Positions 7,874-15,981 of a DNA stretch of 35,078 nucleotides are shown piece by piece. A model generated the notes under the pieces. That model saw only the letters and a program-made list of their open reading frames with translations, did no database searches and was not told the DNA's origin. Positions within the stretch are counted from its first letter, which is position 1, and the number at the start of each line of letters is the position of its first letter. The position numbers and the translations under genes were made by a program. Source of the stretch: a virus; the IMG/VR virus record IMGVR_UViG_3300006922_000078, positions 1 through 35,078 of that record; one strand, given 5' to 3'.

Positions 7874-10677
7874 GTTATGTAGATGCCTTCTACAACAAAG
7901 ACAAAGATATTGTTCAAGTTGTAGAACGAATAAAAGGCAAAAGAGTCTACAATGATTACCCAGCGTGGCGGACTTTCTATGTGAAAGACCCACGCGGTGA
8001 CCATGTAAGTATTCATGGTGACAAAGTTCGTCAAATAAAATGTAAACGTCTTAAAGACCTCCATAAAGAACGAAAGATAAACGTAGGTAAAACATTTTAC
8101 GAAAGTGATATGAAGCCTGAAGTCAAGTGTTTGAGTGAGAACTATAACGGTATAGATTCACCAACACTTAATACTGCTTTCTTCGATATTGAGACCGACT
8201 TCGATGCAAGTCGAGGGTTTGCTGACCCTAGTGACCCATTCATGCCAATCACGGCAATCACAGTACATCTTCAATGGCTAGATTTACTTGTAACTCTTGC
8301 TATTCCACCAAAGTCAATGAGAAGTGGTGAAGGCCTCGAAGAAGCCCAACGTATTTGTGACCAGTTTGAGAATACTCAATTATATCTAAGTGAAGCAGAT
8401 ATGCTCAATGACTTCTTAGATGTGATTGAGGATGCTGATGTAATAACTGGATGGAACTCTGAAGGTTATGATATTCCTTATACTGTTAATAGAATAACTG
8501 AAGTGTTAAGTAAGTCGCATACACGCAAATTATGTTTATGGGACTTAGTACCTCAGAAACGTAAGATAGTAAAATATGGTAAAGAACAAGAAACGTTTGA
8601 TTTGTTCGGAAGAATTCATTTAGACTACTTAGAACTATATCGTAAGTATACTTACCATGAAATGCATTCCTATTCACTTGATACAATTGGTGAACACGAA
8701 GTAGGTGAACAAAAAGTTGCATATGACGGCACACTCGACCAGTTGTATAATAATGACTTCTACAAATTCGTAGCCTATAACAGACAAGACGTTGCACTAC
8801 TTGATAAGATTGATAAGAAACTAAGATTTATTGAACTAGCAAATGAGATTGCACATGATAATACAGTGAACATCAAAACAACAATGGGTGCTGTTGCTGT
8901 TACTGAACAAGCAATCATTAACGAAGCACACAGACGAGGCATGGTGGTTCCTGACAGAAAGAGACGTGACCGACAAGACGATGATGTTGATTTAAGTGAT
9001 GAAGAATTGCATGATTTAGAAATGCAGAAGGCCGCAGGTGCTTTCGTGGCAGTTCCTAAGAAAGGTTTACAGAAGTGGGTAGCAGGTATTGATATCAACT
9101 CTCTTTATCCATCAGTTATTCGTGCAATGAATATGTCGCCAGAAACTATTGCTGGACAACTAAGACCAGACTTTACAAATAAACTTATTGGCGATAGAAT
9201 ATCAGAGGGCAGAAAGACTGGTGCTAAAACATACGGTTCATCTCAAGCATGGGACGAAACGTTTAGTTCAGAAGAATTTCGTTTAGTTAATGAGAAAGAC
9301 AAAGCAAGTAGTATTACTTTAGTCTTAGAAGATTCCCCATGGGAAGATAACAAAACAACACAAGCACTTTCAGGTCAAGAAGCATACGATTTAATATACA
9401 ATAGTGAATTGAACTGGACTCTTACAGCCAATGGTACTATTTTCAAACAAGATGTTCAAGGTATCATTCCAAGTTTATTAGAACGTTGGTATGCAGAACG
9501 ACAAGTGATGCAACAGAACAAGAAAAAGGCAATTGAAGACGGTGATAAAGAAGAAATAGCATTCTGGGATAAACGACAACTTGTTAAGAAGATTAACTTG
9601 AACTCATTATATGGTGCGATTTTGAATCAAGGTTGTCGATTCTATGATAAACGTATTGGTCAGAGTACAACTCTAACAGGTCGTTGTATTACTCGACACA
9701 TGGGTGCTAAGACAAATGAAGTTATTGCAGGTGCATATGATTACAAAGGTCCAGCAGTTATCTACGGCGACACAGACTCCATTTACTATTCAATGTATCC
9801 TGTATACCAGCAAGAGATTGATGATGGAACTATTGAGTGGGATAAAGATAAAGTGTTATCTTTGTATGACGAGGTAGCGAATCAAGTTAATGAAAGTTTT
9901 CCAGATTTTATGAAAACATTCTTTAATGTTCCTAGAAAAGAAGGTGAGATTATTGTTGCTGGTCGTGAGAACTGTGCGACACAAGGTATCTTTATTAAGA
10001 AGAAACGATATGCAATGCTTATCTACGATGATGATGGTGAACGCCGTGATGTAGATGGTAAACCAGGAAAGATTAAAGCGATGGGTCTTGACCTTAAACG
10101 TTCTGATACTCCTGGTTATATGCAAAACTTTCTCAGTGAAGTGCTATTGAAAGTGTTGACTGATGGTACACGTGAAGACGTTATCGATATGGTCAAAGAG
10201 TTTAAGAAAGAGTTTAGAGCAAAACCTGGTTGGGAAAAAGGTTCTCAATCTCGTGTGAATAACTTGACTTCATATAAGAATCGTGTGAATGCCGCAAAGA
10301 AGGCAATGGCAAGAGATTTGAATAATGGCGGCGATAAATCTAAAAGAGATAAAGTACATCTTCCTGGACACGTATCAGCCGCACTAAACTGGAATATGTT
10401 GCGAGAACTTAATCAAGACCGATATGCAGTAGAAATTGTAGATGGTATGAAATGTATTATATGTAAACTAAAGCCAAATACATTTAAGTTGAAAAGTGTT
10501 GCATATCCTGTAGATGCTACAAAAATACCACAATGGTTCCAAGATTTGCCATTTGACCATGAGTTAATGGAACAGACTATTGTTGATAAGAAACTAGATA
10601 ACCTAATTGGAGTACTAAATTGGGATATGAGTGATGCAAATGCATCAGAAACCTTTGATAATCTATTCGATTTATAG
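7870..10677 (+). CDS. 43: Family B DNA polymerase (T4 gp43-like)
   Basis: 935 aa (T4 gp43 is 898). The 3'-5' exonuclease is intact: Exo I FFDIETDF (~104-111), Exo II GWNSEGYDIPY (~195-206), Exo III YNRQDVALLD. Polymerase motifs: A DINSLYPSVI (from 408), B KINLNSLYGA (~574-583), C YGDTDS (632-637), and the KKKRY basic motif. The start is TTG at 7870 with AGGA 8 bases upstream, overlapping the dsbA stop. The C-terminus, ETFDNLFDL, fits the clamp-binding tail of T4/RB69 polymerases, consistent with the gp45 gene immediately downstream. It replicates the phage genome. Confidence 0.98.
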   Translation: MSYVDAFYNKDKDIVQVVERIKGKRVYNDYPAWRTFYVKDPRGDHVSIHGDKVRQIKCKRLKDLHKERKINVGKTFYESDMKPEVKCLSENYNGIDSPTLNTAFFDIETDFDASRGFADPSDPFMPITAITVHLQWLDLLVTLAIPPKSMRSGEGLEEAQRICDQFENTQLYLSEADMLNDFLDVIEDADVITGWNSEGYDIPYTVNRITEVLSKSHTRKLCLWDLVPQKRKIVKYGKEQETFDLFGRIHLDYLELYRKYTYHEMHSYSLDTIGEHEVGEQKVAYDGTLDQLYNNDFYKFVAYNRQDVALLDKIDKKLRFIELANEIAHDNTVNIKTTMGAVAVTEQAIINEAHRRGMVVPDRKRRDRQDDDVDLSDEELHDLEMQKAAGAFVAVPKKGLQKWVAGIDINSLYPSVIRAMNMSPETIAGQLRPDFTNKLIGDRISEGRKTGAKTYGSSQAWDETFSSEEFRLVNEKDKASSITLVLEDSPWEDNKTTQALSGQEAYDLIYNSELNWTLTANGTIFKQDVQGIIPSLLERWYAERQVMQQNKKKAIEDGDKEEIAFWDKRQLVKKINLNSLYGAILNQGCRFYDKRIGQSTTLTGRCITRHMGAKTNEVIAGAYDYKGPAVIYGDTDSIYYSMYPVYQQEIDDGTIEWDKDKVLSLYDEVANQVNESFPDFMKTFFNVPRKEGEIIVAGRENCATQGIFIKKKRYAMLIYDDDGERRDVDGKPGKIKAMGLDLKRSDTPGYMQNFLSEVLLKVLTDGTREDVIDMVKEFKKEFRAKPGWEKGSQSRVNNLTSYKNRVNAAKKAMARDLNNGGDKSKRDKVHLPGHVSAALNWNMLRELNQDRYAVEIVDGMKCIICKLKPNTFKLKSVAYPVDATKIPQWFQDLPFDHELMEQTIVDKKLDNLIGVLNWDMSDANASETFDNLFDL

Positions 10678-10678
10678 G

Positions 10679-10708
10679 TTGACAAATGGTTCTAAATTGT
10701 GTTATAAT
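10679..10708 (+). promoter_or_regulatory. Sigma70-like promoter of gene 45
   Basis: TTGACA (10679-10684), 18-base spacer, TGTGT then TATAAT (10703-10708), giving an extended -10 (TGn). Shine-Dalgarno AAAGGAG at 10725-10731. Confidence 0.85.
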
Positions 10709-10736
10709 AAATTAATATTAATCAAAAGGAGCAAAA

Positions 10737-11492
10737 ATGCGTGATATTTTAAAAGATATTGTGAAGCACACACATTCGCTAGGTATTATCCAAGCGGCTA
10801 AAGTGACAACAGATGGAGAGGGAACTACAATCGATGCAATGGATGATGACCGTACTGTTGTATTAAGTGGCAAATTACACACGCCAGTTCCTGAATTTGA
10901 AGGCAAGTTTGGTCTAGGACGTTTAGGCGTTCTTAATGGTCTTCTTAGTTATACTAGTGAAGATAAAGAAGGCAATCAAATTGAGTCAGATGTTAAAGTA
11001 GGGACAGAAACACGAAATGGTGAAAATGTTACTACTGAACTTAACTTCTCAATGCCAGGTGGTTTTGATAGTTCATATCGAGTAATCGTAAGTGAGTTAG
11101 TAGATGCACAAATTAAAACTGCAACTTTCAGAGGTGCGGCGTGGAATGTAGAAATCATGCCAACACAAAAAGCAATCAAAGACCTACAATACTTTGCTGG
11201 TATTCTAGGTGCATTTGACCCATTACTTACTGTCAGAACAGTTGATGGTAACTTAGTATTCTTTATTGGTGATAGTTCAACAGATAAAGTAGAACTTCCA
11301 TTTGCTAGTAATGTAGAAGGTGAACTAAAGACAGGTTGGAGTTTTCCATTGTCAACAGTTCTAACTATTCTTAGACTAAGTGATACAAGCACAATGAATA
11401 TGAAGATTTCAGACCAAGGTGCTATGATGATTGCAGTTGACAGTGGGTTAGGTCTATATGAGTATATTTTACCAGCAAAAGCAGGAAACTAA
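10737..11492 (+). CDS. 45: Sliding clamp (T4 gp45-like)
   Basis: 251 aa (T4 gp45 228 aa). The sequence follows the gp45 layout: N-terminal helix LKDIVKHTHSLGIIQAAKV, a PEFEGKFGLGRLGVLNGLLSY strand-helix region, and the C-terminal repeat ending with GLYEYILPAK. The trimeric ring tethers gp43 to DNA and, in T4, also activates late transcription. It directly follows the polymerase gene with its own promoter and an excellent Shine-Dalgarno (AAAGGAG, 5-base spacing). No clamp-loader genes (44/62) are in the window. Confidence 0.93.
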   Translation: MRDILKDIVKHTHSLGIIQAAKVTTDGEGTTIDAMDDDRTVVLSGKLHTPVPEFEGKFGLGRLGVLNGLLSYTSEDKEGNQIESDVKVGTETRNGENVTTELNFSMPGGFDSSYRVIVSELVDAQIKTATFRGAAWNVEIMPTQKAIKDLQYFAGILGAFDPLLTVRTVDGNLVFFIGDSSTDKVELPFASNVEGELKTGWSFPLSTVLTILRLSDTSTMNMKISDQGAMMIAVDSGLGLYEYILPAKAGN

Positions 11493-11495
11493 AAG

Positions 11496-11503
11496 TATAA
11501 ATA
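11496..11503 (+). promoter_or_regulatory. T4-type late promoter
   Basis: Exact TATAAATA octamer, 35 bases upstream of the ATG at 11538. The expected transcription start is near 11509. Confidence 0.7.
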
Positions 11504-11537
11504 CATTCAGAGAGGTCTATAATATAGGAGAAGTAAT

Positions 11538-11741
11538 ATGACTACACCCGTAAGACCAGACCAAGATGAGAAAATACGTACACGTCTCATTCACTTAAAA
11601 AAGCAACATAGAGATTTAGATAATGGTATCACTACTGCATATAAAATGCACACAGAGGACCTAGTTGTTTCTAAACTAAAACTTAAAAAGTTGCACCTGA
11701 AAGAAGAGATTGTAAGACTAGAAAAAGAACTACAAGACTAG
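11538..11741 (+). CDS. DUF465/YdcH-like small helical protein
   Basis: 67 aa. The pattern LKKQHRDLDNGITTAY followed by LKLKKLHLKEEIVRLEKEL matches the DUF465 (YdcH-like) arrangement of two helices: an H-x-x-L-D motif, then K-x-K-K-L-x-L-K-x-x-I. These are probably short coiled-coil proteins of unknown function. A late promoter and TAGGAG Shine-Dalgarno precede it. Its TAG stop overlaps the GTG start of the next gene. Confidence 0.8.
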   Translation: MTTPVRPDQDEKIRTRLIHLKKQHRDLDNGITTAYKMHTEDLVVSKLKLKKLHLKEEIVRLEKELQD

Positions 11742-12295
11742 TGACTATAATCAAGCCAACTCCAAAAACTATCCAAAACCTGATTAGAGTAATACCGGAC
11801 CATCCTCGGCCTGGTGTACTCTATCAGGATATGGCAAGTATATTCAATGCACCTAGAGGCTTACACGATGTGATGTCATTGTTTAATGATTATCTTTTAG
11901 CAAAAGGTAAGATAAAATTTGACAAAATCATTGGGTTAGATGCTCGTGGATTTCCAATGGCTGGTGCATTGAGTTCAGAAACTGGTATACCTTTTTCAAT
12001 GGCAAGAAAGAAAGGCAAACTACCAGGAGAAACAATCTTTACTGAATACGAACTAGAATATGGAACCGATGAATTGCATTTACAAATAGATGCAATACAA
12101 AAGGGTGATAAAGTTTTAATCATAGATGATGTCATAGCAACAGGTGGAACTATTGAGGCTGCCATTGAATTGACAGAAAGATGTGAAGCGACTATTTCAT
12201 GTGTATTAAGTATAATGGAACTAGAGTTTTTAGGTGGTGGTGCGAAATTACGTGATGCTGGCTATGACGTATTTTCTATATTACAAGAAAAGTGA
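11741..12295 (+). CDS. apt: Adenine phosphoribosyltransferase
   Basis: 184 aa, about the length of E. coli Apt (183). It converts adenine and PRPP to AMP in purine salvage. Visible: IPDHPRPGVLYQDMASIF (N-terminal Apt signature), GLDARGFPMAGAL, RKKGKLPGETI, and the PRPP-binding loop VLIIDDVIATGGT (~125-137). GTG start overlaps the upstream stop (TAGTG), and its own TGA overlaps the next GTG, so three genes are coupled. It could recycle host adenine during replication in an AT-rich phage, which is an inference. Alternative: another type I phosphoribosyltransferase, but the Apt-specific segments argue for Apt. Confidence 0.93.
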   Translation: MTIIKPTPKTIQNLIRVIPDHPRPGVLYQDMASIFNAPRGLHDVMSLFNDYLLAKGKIKFDKIIGLDARGFPMAGALSSETGIPFSMARKKGKLPGETIFTEYELEYGTDELHLQIDAIQKGDKVLIIDDVIATGGTIEAAIELTERCEATISCVLSIMELEFLGGGAKLRDAGYDVFSILQEK

Positions 12296-12660
12296 AGAAG
12301 TCTGACTTAGTAGTAGATAATCCTGGATTATCTTCTTACCCAACTAATGTAGGAGCACCTGCATTTACAGTTCCTGCTGTATTATCTAAGAAAAGAGAAC
12401 GAGGTGCAAATGCTCGGGCACAACTTACTTCTAAATTTGAAGAACTCAAACAAGAATACTTTAGATTAGCCAAACTAACAGAAGATACTGAAATGGTGTA
12501 TAATGCCACATGTAGCATCAATCCTGTAGTAGGCAGAATATATCATCTTTACAAGGGTAATAATGGACTGTTTTTAAGTATGATAGAACCAGAGCGTTGG
12601 AATATGCCCTGTGTTGGCAGTTTTAAATTGACTTCTGAGCATACTTGGGAAAGACAATAG
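12292..12660 (+). CDS. DUF2452-like protein
   Basis: 122 aa, GTG start overlapping the apt stop (GTGA). It has an N-terminal N-P-G-L...VGAPAF segment, a helix (LTSKFEELKQEYFRLAKLTED), and a C-terminal NPVVGRIYHLYKGNNGLFLSMIEPERW beta-rich part followed by a W near the end. This resembles the DUF2452 family found in bacteria and phages; no known activity. It is presumably co-transcribed with apt. Confidence 0.75.
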   Translation: MKKSDLVVDNPGLSSYPTNVGAPAFTVPAVLSKKRERGANARAQLTSKFEELKQEYFRLAKLTEDTEMVYNATCSINPVVGRIYHLYKGNNGLFLSMIEPERWNMPCVGSFKLTSEHTWERQ

Positions 12661-12671
12661 AATAAAACCAC

Positions 12672-12700
12672 TTGACTTTTGGTCTATTATTTTGTATAAT
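12672..12700 (+). promoter_or_regulatory. Sigma70-like promoter of metK
   Basis: TTGACT (12672-12677), 17-base spacer, TATAAT (12695-12700). The -35 lies between ACCA and TGGT, a short inverted repeat. Confidence 0.8.
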
Positions 12701-12734
12701 GGTAAATAACTATTAACTTTTATTAAGGATTCAA

Positions 12735-13823
12735 ATGAATAACTATATTTTTACAAGCGAAAGTGTGAGCGATGGACATCCAGATAAAGTTTCTGACCAG
12801 ATTAGTGATAGAATGGTCGATGCTGGACTAAAAAATGGTGACGAAACTACAAGAATCGCAGTCGAAACACTTGTAACCACTAACCATGTAACGGTAGCGG
12901 GTGAAGTAAAGAACTTTAACGTTAGCAAGGACGATGTAGAAGAAATTATACGCTATACCGTTAAAGAAATTGGATATGAACAAGAAGGCTTTCATTGGGA
13001 CAAACTAAAGATTTACAATGAGATTCATTCACAGTCAGGTGATATCGCACTAGGAACCGATGATTTCGGCGCTGGAGACCAAGGATTAATGTTTGGTTAT
13101 GCGTGTAATGACAACGAAGCAATGCTACCAGCACCTATATATTACGCACACGAGATACTTAAAGACATCAAAGAAAAACGCAAAAGTGCTTATAGATATC
13201 TGTTACCAGATGCAAAATCACAAGTAAGTTTGGAATATGAAGGTGGTAAAGTAAAACGTGCTGACCAGATTGTTGTAAGTACGCAACACAAAGAGGGGTT
13301 TGAGGACATGCTTAAGGCTATGGTATCTGAAACTGCTAATACTGTAATGGGAGATTTGATTGATGAAAACACTACATGGCACATTAATCCTACAGGCAAG
13401 TTTGTCATTGGTGGTCCTGATGGTGACACAGGACTTACCGGGCGTAAGATTATCGTTGATACTTATGGTGGCTATGCTCCCCATGGTGGCGGTGCTTTTT
13501 CTGGAAAAGACCCCACAAAAGTCGACCGAAGTGCCGCCTATATGGCACGATGGTTAGCAAAGAATGTTGTAGCAGATAACATGGCAGATTGGTGCCAAAT
13601 TCAATTATCATATGCTATTGGCGTTAAAGAACCAACAAGTATCTATGTAGATTCAAACGGACACAATAGAACTATTCAAAAGTATATTGAAGAAAATATC
13701 GACCTAACACCAAAAGGAATTATTGATAGATTTGGTTTATTTAATTTTTATAAGTATAGTGAGAATTGTGTATACGGACATTTTGGTGATAAAGATGTTC
13801 CGTGGGAGAAAATAGGATGGTAA
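12735..13823 (+). CDS. metK: S-adenosylmethionine synthetase
   Basis: 362 aa (E. coli MetK 384). It makes SAM from methionine and ATP. Signatures are intact: FTSESVSDGHPDKVSDQISD (residues 6-25, ATP site), IHSQSGDIALG, GAGDQGLMFGYA (flexible-loop/hexapeptide signature), GGPDGDTGLTGRKII (~226-240), and GGGAFSGKDPTKVDRSAAY with the P-loop-like Lys residues. Shine-Dalgarno AAGGAT precedes the ATG. It has its own strong promoter. Within the window SAM would serve two radical SAM proteins and an FkbM methyltransferase. Alternatively it serves DNA methylation elsewhere in the genome. Confidence 0.97.
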   Translation: MNNYIFTSESVSDGHPDKVSDQISDRMVDAGLKNGDETTRIAVETLVTTNHVTVAGEVKNFNVSKDDVEEIIRYTVKEIGYEQEGFHWDKLKIYNEIHSQSGDIALGTDDFGAGDQGLMFGYACNDNEAMLPAPIYYAHEILKDIKEKRKSAYRYLLPDAKSQVSLEYEGGKVKRADQIVVSTQHKEGFEDMLKAMVSETANTVMGDLIDENTTWHINPTGKFVIGGPDGDTGLTGRKIIVDTYGGYAPHGGGAFSGKDPTKVDRSAAYMARWLAKNVVADNMADWCQIQLSYAIGVKEPTSIYVDSNGHNRTIQKYIEENIDLTPKGIIDRFGLFNFYKYSENCVYGHFGDKDVPWEKIGW

Positions 13824-14089
13824 ACTTCACAGTTATTTGGGAAGTTGATTACTATGATGCTGAGAAGAAATTCTTTGTACGTGAAGGAAACACTGCTGAA
13901 AGTTTAGATGATTTAATGGACGATTTGGGTGAGAATGCAGTTGACCATGAACCAGAAAATGAAACACCAGTTGGGTTAGGAGACTTTAACATTGAATGGA
14001 TTAAAATTTTAGATGAAGAAGATAACGAAGTCTGGAGAGATAAAGACTACGACTTCACTGAATATGAAAGGGGAACAAATGAGCAGTAA
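13817..14089 (+). CDS. Small acidic hypothetical protein
   Basis: 90 aa: MVNFTVIWEVDYYDAEKKFFVREGNTAESLDDLMDDLGE..., strongly acidic, ending in DKDYDFTEYERGTNEQ. ATG 13817 is chosen because GGGAG stands 8 bases before it (13804-13808). The GTG at 13802 would need to lie inside metK without a binding site. The start overlaps the end of metK by 7 bases. Function not recognised; the beta-strand-rich N-terminus could be a small ubiquitin-like or DNA-mimic fold, which is speculative. Confidence 0.7.
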   Translation: MVNFTVIWEVDYYDAEKKFFVREGNTAESLDDLMDDLGENAVDHEPENETPVGLGDFNIEWIKILDEEDNEVWRDKDYDFTEYERGTNEQ

Positions 14090-14363
14090 GATGAAAACAT
14101 TTACGTTTGAAACGTTAGATGGTACAGAAATAGAATCAAAAGAATACAAAGGACTAAAACAAGCATTGTTTGATATCCAATCAAAGATTAAAGATGTACT
14201 TGTTCGTGTTAAGTATAAGAACAAGAAAGGCAATACAATTGATAGATGGGCAAAAGTTCCTATTGGAAGAAAAAAGCGAGGATTTCAAATACCTAAACCT
14301 TATATGTCTAAAGCAATGATAAGAAAACAAAAAGAACAACCAAAGAAAGGAGTATATAGATGA
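14079..14363 (+). CDS. Small basic hypothetical protein
   Basis: 94 aa from ATG 14079, which has AAAGGGG shortly upstream; the frame extends further back but without a binding site. It begins MSSKMKTFTFETLDGTEIESKEYKG and ends in a Lys/Arg-rich stretch (RKKRGFQIPKPYMSK...). It overlaps the previous gene by 11 bases and shares ATGA with the next. Basic charge contrasts with its acidic neighbours. Function unknown; nucleic acid binding is possible. Confidence 0.65.
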   Translation: MSSKMKTFTFETLDGTEIESKEYKGLKQALFDIQSKIKDVLVRVKYKNKKGNTIDRWAKVPIGRKKRGFQIPKPYMSKAMIRKQKEQPKKGVYR

Positions 14364-14827
14364 GCAATCCACTAAATCCATCTAACTGGTTTGGCACACC
14401 AGAAGAAAAAGAAAGAGCAATTGCTAGACGAATTGTTGACGAAAAAGAACAAGCAATTGCACTTGAAAAGATTAACTTCAAGTACGGTCATATAGACCAG
14501 CATGAACATGATAAAAACATGGCAACATTAGAAGGCAAAGAATATGTCAGAGTTGTTGGCATGGAATTAGATAAAGATAAACCAGGACAAGGTTTCTTTG
14601 AATTAGATTTCAATGACCAGTTCGTAGAGTATCTAGCAGAAAACGGATATGAAGGTCTTGAACAAGACCAAATCGTTGATAACTGGTTTAATGATTTATG
14701 TAAGAATATTGTACTGAATGATTTAGAAGACGCAGAAGGTGTCAGAAAAAGTGTAATGACTGACAGCAAAGATGGGTTAATTATTAGCAAGGTTAAAACA
14801 GATAAAGATACTTCTGAGTACTATTAA
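14360..14827 (+). CDS. Conserved phage hypothetical protein
   Basis: 155 aa. It begins MSNPLNPSNWFGTPEEKERAI, then a helix with two histidine-rich positions (GHIDQHEHDKNMATLEGKEY) and an acidic C-terminal half (GQGFFELDFNDQFVEYLAENGYEG...VDNWFNDLCKNIVLNDLED). I associate similar sequences with marine T4-like phages, without a known function. ATG overlaps the previous stop (ATGA), completing a coupled metK-to-here series. Confidence 0.7.
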   Translation: MSNPLNPSNWFGTPEEKERAIARRIVDEKEQAIALEKINFKYGHIDQHEHDKNMATLEGKEYVRVVGMELDKDKPGQGFFELDFNDQFVEYLAENGYEGLEQDQIVDNWFNDLCKNIVLNDLEDAEGVRKSVMTDSKDGLIISKVKTDKDTSEYY

Positions 14828-14828
14828 T

Positions 14829-14857
14829 TTGACCAAAACAGAAAAACGTGTTATAAT
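14829..14857 (+). promoter_or_regulatory. Sigma70-like promoter of rnh
   Basis: TTGACC (14829-14834), 17-base spacer, CGTGT then TATAAT (14852-14857; extended -10). GGGGA precedes the ATG at 14888. Confidence 0.8.
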
Positions 14858-14887
14858 AGTATCAACTTATTCATAAATGGGGAACAT

Positions 14888-15889
14888 ATGGCGACATTCA
14901 TCTTAGTAGATTCATTTAATATGTATCATAGAGCAAAACACGTAGCAATGCGTGGTGCTAGTATTGATATGAAAATTGGTATGGCATATCATATTATGCT
15001 TAGTAGTGTTAAACTATGTTATAATAAATTCAATGCGGACCATGCCGTCTTCTGCTTAGAAGGTCGTAGTTGGCGTAAAGACTTCTATGAGCCATATAAG
15101 AAGAATAGAAAAGTTGCTCAAATGGCCAAGAGTGTTAGAGAACAAGAAGAAGACGAAATCATGTATCAATCGTATGATGATATGATTACATTCTTAGATG
15201 AAAAGACAAACGTAACGTTATTGCAAAATTCCGAAGCCGAAGCAGATGATATGATTGCATTATTCATCGAGGCACATCCAAATGATAATCATATTATTGT
15301 GTCAAGTGATAGTGATTACTTTCAACTTATCACCGACAATGTAACTATGTATGATGGTGTACAAAATCGTATTATTACTAAAGATGGTTTCTTTAAAGAT
15401 GATAAGAATATGACTCCTATCAAAGAGAAGAAGACTGGCGAAATCAAAGAGAAAGTAGACCCGAAGTGGGCATTGTTTGAGAAATGTGTCCGTGGCGATA
15501 CATCAGATAATATCTTTTCAGCATATCCTGGCTGTCGTAAGAAAGGTACCAAGAACAAAGTAGGTATGTTAGAAGCATTTGCTGATAAAGATATTGGTGG
15601 TTTCAATTGGAATAACTTTATGTTACAACGTTGGACTGACCACAATGGCGAAGAGCATACTGTCCGTGATGACTATGAACGCAATGTTAAACTGGTAGAC
15701 TTAACTGCTCAACCTATGGACTTAAAAGTTAAGTTTGTAGAAACAATCGCAGAAAGAAGTGTGCCAAAAAGTAATGTTGGTGTTGGTATGAACTTTCTAA
15801 AGTTCTGCGGCATACATGATTTACAAAATCTTGCTAAATCACCAGATGAACTCGCATCAATTCTTAATCAGCCATATCCGGCAAGATGA
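14888..15889 (+). CDS. rnh: RNase H / 5'-3' exonuclease (T4 rnh-like, FEN/PIN superfamily)
   Basis: 333 aa (T4 RNase H 305). It removes RNA primers and flaps from Okazaki fragments. Metal-binding acids of the FEN family are visible: LVDSFNMYHRA (Asp8), EAEADDMIA (~115-123), SSDSDYFQL (~139-147) and VRGDTSDNI (~201-209, start of the helix-hairpin region). EPYKKNRK near residue 68 is the basic bridge. It begins a new transcription unit and shares its TGA with the following tiny ORF. Function fits the polymerase and clamp genes upstream. Confidence 0.92.
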   Translation: MATFILVDSFNMYHRAKHVAMRGASIDMKIGMAYHIMLSSVKLCYNKFNADHAVFCLEGRSWRKDFYEPYKKNRKVAQMAKSVREQEEDEIMYQSYDDMITFLDEKTNVTLLQNSEAEADDMIALFIEAHPNDNHIIVSSDSDYFQLITDNVTMYDGVQNRIITKDGFFKDDKNMTPIKEKKTGEIKEKVDPKWALFEKCVRGDTSDNIFSAYPGCRKKGTKNKVGMLEAFADKDIGGFNWNNFMLQRWTDHNGEEHTVRDDYERNVKLVDLTAQPMDLKVKFVETIAERSVPKSNVGVGMNFLKFCGIHDLQNLAKSPDELASILNQPYPAR

Positions 15890-15981
15890 GAAAAAGAAAA
15901 CCAACTTCATTGGTTGAATCCTTATTAGTGTTTGCAGTCATAACATTCGTTTATGGATTAGTTATATTGTTTTGGAAGTAA
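15886..15981 (+). CDS. Tiny single-helix membrane peptide
   Basis: 31 aa: MRKRKPTSLVESLLVFAVITFVYGLVILFWK. It has a basic N-terminus (RKRK) followed by about 20 hydrophobic residues, so one membrane helix with the N-terminus inside. ATG overlaps the rnh stop (ATGA) and its own TAA directly abuts the next ATG (15982). The perfect fit between two coupled genes supports translation; no function can be assigned. Confidence 0.55.
   Translation: MRKRKPTSLVESLLVFAVITFVYGLVILFWK

Noticed and set aside
12701-12734. SAM riboswitch before metK
   Set aside because: Leader from the predicted +1 is only about 28 bases, too short for a known class.
13360-13557. 65-aa plus-strand ORF in metK
   Set aside because: Out-of-frame shadow inside a strongly conserved enzyme gene.
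13802-13816. GTG start for the gene after metK
   Set aside because: No ribosome site; ATG 13817 has GGGAG at 8 bases.
14013-14078. Extended N-terminus of the 94-aa basic protein
   Set aside because: Lies wholly inside the preceding gene with no Shine-Dalgarno; ATG 14079 follows AAAGGGG.
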